Below are positions 21,700 to 33,835 of a stretch of 64,000 bases of DNA, one piece after another. This stretch comes from Sclerodactyla briareus (lineage: Eukaryota; Echinodermata; Holothuroidea; Dendrochirotida; Sclerodactylidae). A program made the translations under genes and the position numbers. The notes below the pieces were generated by a model. It ran no database searches. It was not told the origin of the DNA and saw only the letters and a list, made by a program, of their open reading frames with translations. Every line of letters starts with the position of its first letter. Position 1 is the stretch's first letter. Location of the stretch: NCBI GenBank assembly GCA_026419785.1, contig JAODTK010001444.1:186001-250000 (forward strand), written 5' to 3'.

Positions 21700-21819
21700 T
21701 ATTTGCCCTGATTCTGTCTTTTGTTTTATCAAGAGAAAAACCCTGTACATTAATTTGGCGCCCCTGTGTTGTGTAAGGGGGGGCTGCACGCCCCCTGACC
21801 CCCCTTCGTGGCGCCACTG
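21700..21819 (-). mobile_element. Transposon-like terminus CAGTGGCGCCACG
   Basis: On the minus strand it begins CAGTGGCGCCACGAAGGGG at 21819 and continues through G-rich then C-rich sequence to ACAACACAGGGGCGCCAAA. It resembles the CAGNGGCG-type termini at 13817 and 31741. The other end is not located. Confidence 0.42.
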
Positions 21820-22009
21820 ATAGAGCTGCTCACCCGCAGCTAAAAATGAGCGCGGAACTGTTAATAGACTACAAATTGGTGGCGCACTACCGAAATATGA
21901 AGTGGTCTGTGACTGTTTGTGAGTGCTGCATGGAAGCATACAGGAATTCGGGAATATATCAATGTCTTAGCACAAAACTACTGGGAACCCCACACAAGGC
22001 TTCAAACTG

Positions 22010-22115
22010 TACGGTGAAGTGAATCGGTGACGCAACCGGCCAGCAGCTGGGAGGCCCGAGGTCGATCCCAGGTCGAGACGTGTGCGCAGTAACTCTATGG
22101 GCATATGATTTTTTG
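22010..22115 (+). mobile_element. tRNA-derived SINE fragment
   Basis: An RNA polymerase III A-box-like TGACGCAACCGG (22028-22039) is followed about 20 bp later by a B-box-like GAGGTCGATCCC (22058-22069) and then GTCGAGACGTGTGCGCAG. The order and spacing fit a shortened tRNA-like head of a SINE. No intact tRNA cloverleaf folds, so it is not a functional tRNA gene. Confidence 0.55.
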
Positions 22116-22129
22116 TTATTGTCTATCAC

Positions 22130-22610
22130 GTTGGTGGGGATTCCCCATCCTGAGTACAGGATCCCGATTGTTTTGGGGTCAGGACTGTCATTTCAAGGGA
22201 CATCTGAAGTCAAGTGAGGTCGATGTCCAGAAAGCTTGGTCCGATAAAGTAAAACATTTCATATGCAGCTTTATTTGAGGAGCCCATGAACTCTCGGAGG
22301 GTCGGTCATTTTTGGGAATATCGATAAAATTGTGAGAATTTGAACTCAATCCCACCTAAATGGATTAAGCTCATCCTTGTTATGTGTGTTCCCTCATAAA
22401 ACATTGGGCAAATGTAATTCGTATGGATTTGGAGCAAGACGAAGGTCAAGAGAAGTCCAAACATCTCGTTACACGATAAGTCTTCAATGCTTGGTCAATC
22501 AAGTTAAATTTGGCATGCAGCTTCCCCATGAAAGGTACCCCAAGAATGGAGAATATATGAACCCCATTGTTTTAATGTAGACCAGGGGTCAGTCCTAGGA
22601 AAAAAATAAG
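22130..22610 (+). repeat. Diverged tandem repeat next to the SINE
   Basis: Similar segments recur about 390 bp apart: GATCCCGATTGTTTTGGGGTC versus GAACCCCATTGTTTTAATG, and ATATGCAGCTTTATTTGAGG versus GCATGCAGCTTCCCCATG. There is no coding signal. Confidence 0.4.
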
Positions 22611-22670
22611 GGAATCGTGAAAAACAACAGCAACTGAATGTTGGCCATTGTGATGCCCATGCCATTCCAT

Positions 22671-22691
22671 TCTATCATCTATCTATCTATA

Positions 22692-22734
<43 letters not shown>

Positions 22735-22735
22735 A

Positions 22736-22779
<44 letters not shown>
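22671..22779 (+). repeat. (TATC)n microsatellite
   Basis: About 27 tetranucleotide units of TATC/ATCT with few interruptions. It produces an artificial Ile-Tyr-Leu-Ser frame that should not be annotated as protein. Confidence 0.95.
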
Positions 22780-23240
22780 ACGCTGGGCTCCAGCCCCAAT
22801 CCAGTTTCAAGACCACTGCTCCATGTTTTCCATGATGGGTTGAATATGCAGATCACCACGGAGATGGTTCTATATTTTGGTATGACCCGACCAAGGACTG
22901 ACATATAGAGACATCTTTGCACTCTGATGACATCTGGTCAATTTACCTCTAAAATTTGGGTCAGGAAGGAACCAAACCGGTAACTGGTTTCACCCAGGCT
23001 GAATTAAATAGGAAATGATTCGAGTAGAAAGTTTACCTAAAATTTGATTGGTTCCTGGCAGAATTATGGGACATTTTTACCCAGCCGTTTTTGTGTAACC
23101 GAAAGAGAGAGCGGTAATGGCCGGCATACACTGTCAACCATGCGGACAATGCGCAAACAAGTTGCCGGAACAGGTTGCCGACATACCTGGACACAACTAG
23201 CTCTTCTTTTGTACACTGATCAATTAGAGCTTGGACACAT

Positions 23241-23710
23241 GTTCCCAATAATTATATCCACACTTCGGGGATATTATGTTTTTGGCATCGTCGTCTCCGC
23301 CGCCGCGGCCGCCGCCGGAAGATTTCCGTGTTAACGCAACTACTCTCTAACACAATGTCCGAGTGACACGAAACTTCGCCCTCATGTTCCCGGATGATTC
23401 GATACGATGTGGGCCGTCGCCTGCACCACTCTTGCGCGGCCATTTGGATTCTCATCGAAACTGAATTGATAGTGTTTGTACAATAACTCCCTAGTGCCTT
23501 GTCGAATCCATAGGAAACTTTGCACACATGATCGTCTAATGAAAATCTTGAATGGGTCAAAAAGTGGGCGTCGCCAGACCGCTCCAACAGCGGCCATTCT
23601 GGATTTTTGGTGCGAAACTGAGTTTTTCGCTTATTTGCGCGTTTTGAAGCATGGCGATTGTTTTGAGACCAACGTTCAATTTGCCTCATACGACTCAACC
23701 CGGCGGCCAT
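23241..23710 (+). repeat. Dispersed repeat family A, copy 3
   Basis: It starts with ATATCC ... GGGGATATTATG, then a GCCGCCGCGGCC-rich block, GTGTTAACGCAACTACTCTC, and GAGTGACACGAAACTTCG as in copies 1 and 2. The right part repeats GCGGCCATTTGGATT, GCGGCCATTCTGGATT and GGCGGCCATTTTGAAC. The 183-codon minus frame at 23252-23803 is a by-product of this GC-rich repeat. Confidence 0.66.
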
Positions 23711-23803
23711 TTTGAACTTCTCCGGTAAATGATTTCCTTCCAGTTTTACACGTTTCAGAACAAAACGATTACTTCCAGAACATAATTCGCCCCATAGAAC
23801 CAC

Positions 23804-26800
23804 CCAACGGCTATTTCGAATTTCTGACAGAACGATTTTACTGCAGATTGCATATTTCGGAGCATGGCGTGCATGTGCATTGGAATCAACCTCCCACTTC
23901 CCTGGGTCATGAACCCCCTTCTGATAAAAAAAACAGGGCGAACAATGTCCCCCTCTGATTGATCGAGAGTGGGATATACAACGGTTTACCTGCCATGCAG
24001 GCGATGTCTAGTTAGATTTTGAATATGGCAAACAAGTTGCGGCAAACATGTGTCGCAACATGTTGACAGTGTACATAGGCCTATAGACCTCGGCCACCAG
24101 TCACGAATAGAAGAATAATTTAAATAGAACGGATGTAAATGTATTGGTACCTCCTTCATCGCCACCAAATAAAAAGGAACGGATTATTCTGTTCATTTTA
24201 TAATTGTATCATTCCAATCATTCCCGCTGGAATTCTCATCCGGTAGACATCCGTGATATTGGCCGTGGCTAAAAAGTCTCATAAATAATCTGTCTACTCT
24301 AGTAATTACCTCTGCGACAGAAAGATGTTAGCCGATTTATTGCAGTGGGCCGCTTACTCCTGGCATTTGGTAATTAAATTTCGGTCCGGAATCAAGAAGA
24401 CGATACTGACCCTCGAAACAAAACTAAACCTAAAAAAGGAATGAGTGAATAAGCAAAATAGTACGAAAATATCGGTCCCCCCACTGACCAGCCGCCATGA
24501 AGAATTCGTTAACTTGACGAAATAAATTGATGACAGCTCTCATCGAGGTATACGTAGAATAACGAACGATTCGTTTACACTTTGGACCGAATCGCAATAA
24601 TAAAAACGGACGGTTGTATTAAGAGAAATTCGAGAATGGTCAATTAACCGTGAATTGAGGCTTTCAAGAGAGAGGTAGATGTACACGGAATGCTTCTTCG
24701 TCGACCGCACTATAATAAGTATAGGGACGATATATAAACCTGTATTTAATTCTGTCCGAAGCAGAAGAAGGCATTCATAGCGTTAATGGAAACTTTCGTG
24801 ATGCGTTCGCAGCAACACTTCCTGTGATTTTAGTATGGCTGACCAAAATTTGGAACCCTGGGTCGATTTCCCTACCAACAGAATTTGCTGAAGGATAAAA
24901 ATAAATGTTGCCAACCGTTATTACTTCGTCTGTTCGCTCTGACAGACAAATGTGATATATGCCCGGACCATTGGTTGAGGAACCAGCATTTCCACTGCGA
25001 GGCGAGCTCATTTTCAAGAGGATATGTATATTGTTTCCTTTGGTGACATCCCTCTCGATTTATATCAGTAACAAATAGAGATCTGCACAAATAACGGGAT
25101 TGGGCAACCTAGGGCCCACAATGGGAAAGGAATCTTGGTCCTGCTATGTAAAAATAACGCTTCAGATTAATCGGTTAAACCAGGTATATTCAAACGGTAC
25201 TTGACAACGATCGAATATACGGTAGATTGGTGCAGTATTTTTGTACTTTTATACCCTCATATAAAATCCACATTTACAAACAATTGCCCGTATGAAGCAA
25301 ATGTTTGTTCCAAAAAATAATAAGATGCGATTCAAATTAATTTTTCATTCCAGTAATTCATTGAGAAAAAAAAAACACCGCTATGCTACGAACTCATGAG
25401 TGAATTTGGAAAAGAGTTGTTATATGAGCGATCTTTGTTGTTGTAGGCTTTGCGAAGCGGTATTTCAGTTCACACCAGCACTAGAAATGCCGGATAAATA
25501 TGTTCAGGCATGTTTTCGGGGAGAATTGCAAAATGTGTTCTGAGTGCCAAAAATAGTAATTTCCTCACCTCACAAATGACCTACTGGCAAACAAGAAATA
25601 TAAAATTTACCATTAAAATATTCAAAGAAATAATTTCGATAACATTTTGAGCAGTATTCAGTTTACAGAACGACGTGAGGCGAATTATTCTTTTTTTTTA
25701 TTCAGAGCAGTCTCTCGTTAAACTTCAGCAGCTCGTGAACCTGAAGATTATATAACATAGGAAGGACGTGAGAAGAAAACTTGTTCCAGCGCACATTATT
25801 ATGTTCTTCTGCTCATTGACCGATTGAATAAGTTTTGTACTGTATACCAGAAACAAAAAAGAATGAGAAGAGAGAAGTGACATTTTCCTGACTCGCCCCT
25901 AATGGGATTTGGGGCTTCAATTGTTTTGCCTATAAGCAAGGTGTTCCATTTCGTTATGCGGTGTATTGTTTCACGTACGTACAGATATTAGCAGGAACTG
26001 ATAAAATTCATACAGCGTTTTTATGAAATTGAAGTCACACATAGAATTATTTTGACTCCTAAGGGAATTTTTGGATAAGTGAGAGAGAATAATCTCTAAT
26101 AATGTGTTTGGGTATCTAGGTGGCGGATTGTAACTACGCATGCCCACGGCATCTTTCTAGCTGTAAGATCACTGGCCTCACCTATTCCAATGCGTATATG
26201 GAGTACACGCATGCACAACAACAGTAGCTGCCGTTCTGTGGTTTGGTATCGCTCAACCGGACCCAGAATAGTTCGGCTTCACATCGGATGCGCTGGGCCA
26301 TCGATCCAATGGAACTCTAGTGTTGGGATACAGAATTGGATAAAGAGAATGTCTCCTCTCGATTGAACTCTCAGGAGTTCAATCAAGATACACATCCGGC
26401 TCCTCCAAGGACGTAGATATGTTGGCCGTTACATTCGCCAACCCACACCTCTCTGCTTATGCTTGCCAGTCCAAGTAGCCACTCCGCCTGCGAGCGACCG
26501 ACCATTCCATTACTTACCGTGAATTACATGCGTTTTTAACAGCGAGGATTGGCTAGGTAAATGAGAAGGATCGACATTGAGGTGTAAACACATATCATTT
26601 CCAGATCGTGAATACACTCACGAGTGAATCTTCATTTTCCTATCACATGTTCTTCGCCCCAATTATTTCAAACGATTTTTCCCGAAATGAAAACAAAAAG
26701 CTGGTAAAGTGCACGCTGATCTGAAAAATTTGATTTCTGTAATGTCAGTTTCCCTTCTGACATTTTAAATGCGGAAAATTAAACGAACGTGCGAGATAAG

Positions 26801-29513
26801 GCCATACAGATAGAACTTTCGCGCGCGCCCGTCGTCTGATGTACAGGGAAGATATCCGCCCGGCAAACAGATGTATGTGTGAATAGGAACACTGCATTCA
26901 CGCAGTCGAAGGCGGCAGTGCAGGTAGGTTGACGACAGTTGGCGATTTGTTTTATTAGGTTATGCCCGCAGGTTATGACGTACAATACGATATTTACGCT
27001 TTCCATTAGAGGCCAGTGAATTGTACTGACCGGTATGTTATGAGTATGCAGGTTTTGAATCTTTCTTTGGAACAATAGGAGGACTACCGATTCACCAGGA
27101 GCCTCGCTAAATTTGGCGTTCCGTCTGCTTACCATCAGTGGGGCCGGGGCCAGTGGTGAGTGTCGTATATTACAATACAGCTAATTAGGCTCATGCAGCT
27201 GGGCTATCTGTTATTCACCCTCGTTATTTGCCCAGTCTGAAGGTATAATCGTGTTTCCCAGTATGGATCATGGAGCTATTATATTATCTGGATAGGCCAT
27301 GATACTAGGCAAATACAGGTAACTATTCGAATGTCCCCGTGCTAGCTCCATCGAACGACCAACAATAGCATTTCTATGTGTGACATCGTAACATCAACAT
27401 ACAGATTGTGTTACTCTAATTCGAAACTGTATGCAAGCTTCAACGATAATTATAGGTAGAGTAACATGGATATGCAAAATATCAGAATATGTGGCCAAAA
27501 ATCAACCCAACGAATGCAATCGCCTCCGAGCACAGGTGGAGAGGAGCGAAATAAAAACATGCTATATTGTTTATCTTCATATTCTAGATAGCAGCGTCAA
27601 TCCAGTATAGGAGCATTATCCTTGGATTTTGTTTCGGCTAGAGTGGGTTGGGGAAGTGCTCCCGTAGTTAGTTCGCGCAGCGCATTCTCTATGCTTTTCT
27701 TCTGGACCCATAACACCACCTAATTGGCTATATATTGTATTGTGTATTGGATCTCAGTGACTGGTCGGTCGATGATTGGTCAGTAGATGGATTTGTATGA
27801 TTAGTTGTGTCGGAGGATCCCCTGCAGAGCCGCAGAATCCAGGGTTTGAGGAAAATCCCCTCTATGTGAACCTCTTTACTTTCATTTAGATGATGTTATC
27901 TGGTTATCACATTTGCCAGAATATCCCTGCACAATCTCTGAGTTGTCATTGTGTGATATCAAGAATATTTGCGGTTTCCCTGATTTTGTACGTTCTACAC
28001 GGCATTCAAGGACGTAACTGATTCTCTTATATTGGGCAGTCAGTGGTTAAAATAATTTTGCTCCATTGGTCCAACATGGAATATGATAGTGCAACTTCGC
28101 GCGAGAGAATTTTAGTTAGGTAGTCCCATAGCGATGACAACAGTTATTTCACTCCTGGAAATCATATTTCTGAGAAAGCCTGGTCATAAATATGGATCTG
28201 AATGAGTTCCTCAACATGGGGGTTTCTGATTGGCTATTTTGTATTCCTTAAAAATGATTGTAATTTCTGTTAGAGATTATGGTTAGCTTTAGCCATTGTT
28301 CAATCGTGTACATTGATCGCTCAAAATGCCTGCATATATGTATACTGTGCAACTGATCACCACCCTGACAAATCCCTCCCTCAGTCTTGCTCGCACCTCA
28401 CGACTGAGGCCCTACCCATGGTGGAAAACCCACATAGGGAATATTAGCTGTGAGCGTCCCGGTAGGATATGAGGATATGAATATACACTGGTATTGAATG
28501 GATGTTAATCACACACTTCATAGTTGAATGTAGTACTCCAATGTCATGAATAATCTCACGCCGCACGAATTTGGCCTTCTTCCGAGAACGTAATAAGAGC
28601 GTCCTCCTGAAAAAGGTCACAGCTAAGAGCAACGTGGGTTGGTTTCGGAAAAGAGCATGGCAACCTAGTAGACCTACAAGTAGACAAGCCCACATGGAAT
28701 AAGGTCGAAACTCGACGACGGCGCGTAACAGCGAGGTTTCGGCATGCATAGAAGAGGGCAGAAATCCAACATCAATGTTTATATTAGTTTGTTTTTTCTT
28801 CCTTGGCGAAAGCAGCACTCCCCGGGGTGATTGCAGCCTGTGGGCATTTGAGTGATGCAATTGACAATTGCCTCAATTGGGAGTATATATTCACAAGGAG
28901 CGCCGTGAAGGACAATCACTCGGGTTTCAAAGCGTCCTAAAAACAGTGAAAAGGAGAGATGGATTACAGCGTGTTTCCATGATTATTGACACCAATTAGG
29001 AGGGCCCTCAACCTTATAACCTGTTTATTCTGATAACAGATGATGATTATGAGACAAGGAGCGAAGTGTAGAAGAAAATCAACCAAACAAACAAATACAC
29101 CGTCATTCCGCGACAGCTGGATACACTATAGTGATATTAGGATTATGATAGACCAATTTAGGAGCTAAGGTATAGATGCTACACTTGGAAATTTAATCTA
29201 CCTTTTGGGAGCATAAGTGGCGTCAAAGCATAACCAGTTATTTTTCGGGTAAAAAACTTCCAAACACATCATTGCTATCAAATAAGATATTGGCTAAACG
29301 CGCAATTTTCGTGCAAACGGACGCGAAAAGATATCGTTTAAAACTTTCCTATAATTCCGTTAATAAAACTATAAAGCATTACCACGTGAATCATGTCAAA
29401 AATCTGGCAGTGTGTAGCAGTGTCGTGCTAACAGGGCTACTGGATGTACATAATAAGAGGTTGGATATGATTGTAAATTTTTTATCCTTTTTCGAAGGCT
29501 ATGCAGTCATGCA
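23804..29513. other. Long stretch with no recognised gene
   Basis: Frames of 118 codons (26779-27135, -) and 138 codons (28444-28860, -) are the longest, with no domain that I recognise and of chance-level length. No simple repeat, transposon end or RNA gene stands out. Confidence 0.45.
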
Positions 29514-29520
29514 TTGTGTG

Positions 29521-29553
<33 letters not shown>

Positions 29554-29581
29554 TTGTGTGTGTGTTTGTGTTCGTGTAGGG
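29514..29581 (+). repeat. (TG)n microsatellite
   Basis: Imperfect TG dinucleotide repeat of about 67 bp interrupted by TTTG. Confidence 0.93.
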
Positions 29582-31733
29582 TGTTTATGTGATGCTTCTT
29601 GTAGAATGGATCTAAAGAACGCAATTATCCATTAAGTTGACATTAGACCTGATGTAGGTACCGTAGAGAGAAGACCGCTCAACGTTTTGGCAGTCAGGTC
29701 CGACGTTACCTACGGTCAAGGGAAGTCAACATCTGGAGAAGATTCTGAGCACGAGAACTCTGTGCGAAAATGCAGCGAAAACGATAATATAGAGCTCATC
29801 TTGGTGGGAAGGGTTTCTTTGTAGAGTAGAAATCTGGGAAGCTGGTGGAGACATTTACTGTGCAGCGGAATGATGTAGAGAATTCATATTTGGCTCAAGG
29901 GGTCGCCATTAGATTAGATGATCCCTAAAGGTTTGTTGAAGACAGGTCGAGAGTCACCTAAGGTCTCTGAACGTAACATTACAGTCTCATTATAAAGGCG
30001 TGAACCCCCCCCCCCCCGAAAAAATAACTTCAGTCGTTTAGTAGCGCGTCAAAGGAATCTCTTCGGTTCTTTTTTTTACACACGTACTCCTGGTGGGCAT
30101 ACCGTGAAAGCGAAGTATGGTCTCCTATTTTGCCGCTTGTCTCCTCGAATGCATCTGGCATGCAGTCTGGAGAGCCCCAATTTGCATTTTTCACCGATGG
30201 GAATCATTGTGTCGTAAATATATATCGAAGAGTTGTAAACGTCCTATAAAACTTCCGCGAAGTCATGACTGGAAGTATAACCTATCCCACCTCCTCATTC
30301 TATTGGGCTGCGATGCTTTTCCAGACTTTGTGGACATGATATGAGCGCATGGGCCCCTTCCAATCAAAGGGCATGGGGAAAATGGCCGGGCAGTCAGGAA
30401 CGTGTAATAGATTACCAAACTACGGGGCGCATGTCGATCGGATATTCTCACACATTCTTGGGTCAAGCACTCCATTAAATTCTGGCATTTATTCTTCCTC
30501 TGACGATTGGTTTGACTCTCTGACCCGGTTAGATTTTCACCTGTTCTGTGCCGGATTTTCTTAAATCGAGTTGAGCCTGCCCACCGCTACCCAGTGTATC
30601 TCGCGCGTGAATGTAGCGATGTGACGAACTGGGAGCAGTACTGTAGCAGTAGCTCAACAATCGACCTGGATGAACGACCATGGTTTACACAGCCTCGTAC
30701 AGGGGATAGACTTCCGGATGGGGCTAAGAGTTATTATCAAACTATTCAAAGAAACAGTTAATATTTTGCAGGTTTCGTTTTACGATACGGTGTATGTTCT
30801 TGCATGTAGATAATCTGTTTGTAAGAGCCGGTGGGCCGGCTGCTTTACACAATCGTAGCGGGTGTATGCCTGCTGTATGGTAGCTGTCTGGTATATCGGT
30901 GGCTCACTACATCACAAAACGACGTTCATTTTATGTGCATTCTGGTGCTATTGGCAGTGAAGTTTACCGGATTATTTTTTTCTTGCACCCGCTCTGTCTA
31001 TGCAACTCGTTGGGTCATCGTGGTAGCGCATGCAACCAGTATAGGTTGCACATATATTACAGAAGGAGTCTGAGGGGAGAAGTTCGGGTTCGCCAGCAAC
31101 CAGGTCACTGCATTTTTCGTATACTTCTCATAATATTAATTACCGTCGAGGGGGGTATTATAAGATGTCATATGAGTTTAAGATTCACAATTGAATTTAA
31201 CTATTTATTCATGATGTTAGGTTAAGACCCTGATTTCTCGATTACAAATACTCCTCCTTGTCACGCGAACTCAAGCGTTCCTCTGCATACGAGTTCCCCC
31301 GAAAATACCGGTTTAGGCAGTCAGTGACCGCGGAGAGTGGGCTGTCTAGAGAATTCGGATCTTTAGTGACATTTAGGACATGTATTCGAAGGATTGTCCA
31401 TCGAATCAGGCAGTAGCCGACATTACGTGCAGGCATGAAAGGAGCTGCAGGGAGAGATGTGACGCGATCCATTCCAATGAGACGAAAATGACAGCTGCAT
31501 GTTTACCCAAGGCATCGCAACATAGGTGATAAATTCGCCTTTGACTCAAGGCTATAAATTCTTTTGGGGTGATAGGGGGGGCTTGTTTTCAAAAATCTGC
31601 GAGCAACCCTGGACAGGGACGGCATTTTAATCCGTAGCCATCCAGTGACTGAAATGCCACATTCCATTCAATTATTTTTCGAGCAAGGTAGTAGTGATCA
31701 AAGAGCATACACACGTCTGTTATCTATATTAGT
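29582..31733. other. No gene recognised
   Basis: A C14 tract lies at 30006-30019. An 80-codon hydrophobic frame at 30831-31073 has several membrane-like stretches, but no family is recognised and the composition may reflect T-richness. Confidence 0.42.
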
Positions 31734-31878
31734 CATGACCCAGGGGCGTATCCAGAAATTCCCACGGGGACAGACTGATCGTGTTTTAGAAGAGCGGTCA
31801 TTTTTCATGACGGCCTTGGGGAGGAAGGCGGGGGGGGGGGGGAGATGTTGCGCCTCCTGGATCTGCCCCTACATGACC
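31734..31878. mobile_element. 131 bp hAT-like MITE with intact target-site duplication
   Basis: The element (31741-31871) begins CAGGGGCGTATCCAG and ends CTGGATCTGCCCCTA, giving 15 bp TIRs with three mismatches. CATGACC precedes it at 31734-31740 and follows it at 31872-31878. If the terminal base is assigned to the target, the duplication becomes 8 bp with one mismatch, the hAT size. The interior contains a G14 run and no ORF. The exact 7 bp duplication shows that both ends are intact. Confidence 0.78.
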
Positions 31879-32190
31879 GATTTAGTTATTAACCAGTTAT
31901 GAAGTCTCCATCTTATTCGCAATTAACAGAGCTGGATATTTGCCGATTATTCCAAAATAACAGTAGAGTCAACGAGGAACCGCTGCTCATGAATAGACAC
32001 CAACGGAAGGTTACACCTAACCTCACTAAGCCGATGGTACTTACAGCACTAATATTCAAGGTGTTTGACTGATCGAGTAGGCCTACTGCATTTTCCAGTT
32101 TCATCAGAGGACAACAAAAAACATTTCCAGACAATTTGGATCGACTGACAGGAAGCTTCCCCGCTTTCATCCCGACAGTTCAGTTCGACC
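31879..32190. other. Upstream flank of a small ORF
   Basis: No motif is certain. GGCCTACTGC near 32081 and CAGTTCAGTTCGACC just before the ATG at 32191 could belong to a 5' leader. Confidence 0.3.
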
Positions 32191-32385
32191 ATGCCTGTTG
32201 TTAATGTCCAGGCGGACGGGACCAGTGCGAACACCACTACTCAACCTGTCAACAAAGCTGCGTGCGCCGCATTCGACTCCCCGATTACTCGGGCTATACT
32301 CGGAAGCGAATGGCCTCAGTTCTGTCTTGAGAAGGACCCAACGAGCCTCACCCGGGACCGGATCAGCAATCTTTTTGACTACTAA
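32191..32385 (+). CDS. Small open reading frame, unknown protein
   Basis: A 64-codon frame starts MPVVNVQADGTSANTTTQPV and ends DRISNLFDY. Base composition over the frame is clearly richer in G+C than its flanks. The residue mix looks protein-like: Thr/Asn/Ala-rich at the start, then an Asp/Arg/Leu/Phe-containing part with SEWPQFCLEKDP in the middle. The ATG has a purine at -3 (GACCATGC). There is no signal peptide or membrane segment. I do not recognise a family. It might be a genuine short protein, an exon, or a piece of a mobile element. The length alone is not significant. Confidence 0.28.
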   Translation: MPVVNVQADGTSANTTTQPVNKAACAAFDSPITRAILGSEWPQFCLEKDPTSLTRDRISNLFDY

Positions 32386-32651
32386 GCATACACCAGAAAC
32401 AAGACTACGACAACACGGTCGATCTTTTACGTTCGTTATATTCCCTTCGTCCTTGGTCCAGTTTAGTCTAGAGATGCTTCATGATTTAGTTGAAGCGTTT
32501 TACGTCTTTCTATGGGCCCCTGTGACGATTTGCCACAATATTCTCTCCGTGGTTTTTCGCTGTAATAACTGGATGGGAAAATACTTAAGCAGCCCGAATG
32601 ATATTATCACGAGGAATGATACAGGGTCACGTGTTATTAGATATTTATAGC

Positions 32652-32810
32652 AGGCAATGCGCGAGGAATACTCTGAAACTCGCGAAGTACTTACAAGATA
32701 AACTCGAGGAAATTAATCTAAATAGGAGTGGTGGAGCTATTTGCGCGGCGAAGAATTTGTTTTTATTCCAATCGAAGGGTGACAGGGCAGCTCCGTGCAG
32801 GAGAGATTAA
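32652..32810 (+). CDS. Possible exon or ORF fragment, unknown
   Basis: Directly after an acceptor-like TTTATAG (ending 32650), the frame reads RQCARNTLKLAKYLQDKLEE, then INLNRSGGAICAAKNLF and ends with CRRD and a stop. The first part is a plausible amphipathic helix. It lies 270 bp after the small ORF at 32191 on the same strand and could be a later exon of the same unit, but no good donor is visible in the first ORF. Recognition is by composition only. Confidence 0.2.
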   Translation, partial: RQCARNTLKLAKYLQDKLEEINLNRSGGAICAAKNLFLFQSKGDRAAPCRRD

Positions 32811-33589
32811 TTTTAGGCAGCATGATAGTGATTCCGCGATTCAAACGGAGAAAAAAAAAAAGGAGACAAGTCACCGTTGGATCCATGTAATGTGAGAATG
32901 TCTGTCAAAAAAAAAAATGATATTACAATTCTCTTTAATATAATTTCCTAAGAATTGTCTACGACTGAATTGGGGTTTACGAAATGTATAATTAAATGTC
33001 CCACCTGGATAGGTGGTAAGCGTTGTCTAATGTGCCGTTGGCTATCTAACCCCAGTAACCCCTGAAAAAATAAAATACGTTGCTTCCGTCGGTAGGAACT
33101 AAAACAAAACAAGAAAGGGCAAATCAAATCAACAGATGAACCGGGTAATAATTCTCACAGTTATAGAGATGAATTAAATTCGGGTGAGGATCATTTATAA
33201 AGAAATTATTGAGACTCGATTAAAACAGCACCATATAGTTATGCACAAAGGTAGATGGTCAGACCCACGGGGTATTAGTGCGAGGTGGTGTATTGGTCAA
33301 GTAAGTACAGCACTGTAAAGTAATGGATTTGGTTTCCGCCCATGGCGACATGTTCTTTCCAGCGAGTTTAGGTGTTACGCCTCTTGGAAATATGCTATTT
33401 GTATGATAGTTGCGTACACCAGAAGTTGTTGCAACAGAACCATATCGAGTGTACTTTTCTTGACTGTGTTGTATTATGAGCGTGGGGCCAAGCCACGGTG
33501 CTGCTGATAGACATTTCATTTTTTTCAATTGTTTAAATTTTTACAGGAGAGCGGTAGGAATCCGGTAGAAAGCGGCGAATGTGTCGTTC
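32811..33589. other. No gene recognised
   Basis: The minus frame at 33259-33528 (89 codons) has a reasonable residue mix but no family match that I can name. Confidence 0.4.
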
Positions 33590-33835
33590 CGTGTGGAGGC
33601 GGGGAAAGCAGCGGGTGTTATGATCTGGTTAATAGTCTTGTATCAAATTCTGCCTAACGTGTCCTTCCATATACAATATTTTAACAATTTTTTCTCGGGG
33701 AGGGGGGGGGGGGTGTTCTCCTAAAATGCACAACGCCGGGAAAATCCTTGTGGAGAGGGGTAGGGGATGGGAGTGCTGGTGTGATTCTGCTACGGTGTCC
33801 CGTATCAAATTCTGCCAACGACAGCCGTAAATTCG
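33590..33835 (+). repeat. ~167 bp tandem duplication
   Basis: GTATCAAATTCTGCC occurs at about 33638 and again near 33802. It is preceded in both cases by a GTGTTATGATCTG / GTGTGATTCTG-like segment and followed by TAACG/AACG. A G12 tract lies between them. Confidence 0.55.

Noticed and set aside
22638..22835. Ile-Tyr-Leu-Ser repeat protein
   Set aside because: Direct translation of the (TATC)n microsatellite.
23252..23803. 183-codon minus frame as a gene
   Set aside because: The longest frame of the window, but generated by the GC-rich family A repeat (Arg-rich end from GCCGCC runs). Related repeats elsewhere do not keep the frame.
26779..27135. 118-codon minus frame as a gene
   Set aside because: No domain or conserved motif; chance length.
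28444..28860. 138-codon minus frame as a gene
   Set aside because: Length expected by chance in 64 kb; no motif, no splice context.
33259..33528. 89-codon minus frame as an exon
   Set aside because: Reasonable residue composition and an AG upstream, but no conserved motif or convincing donor.
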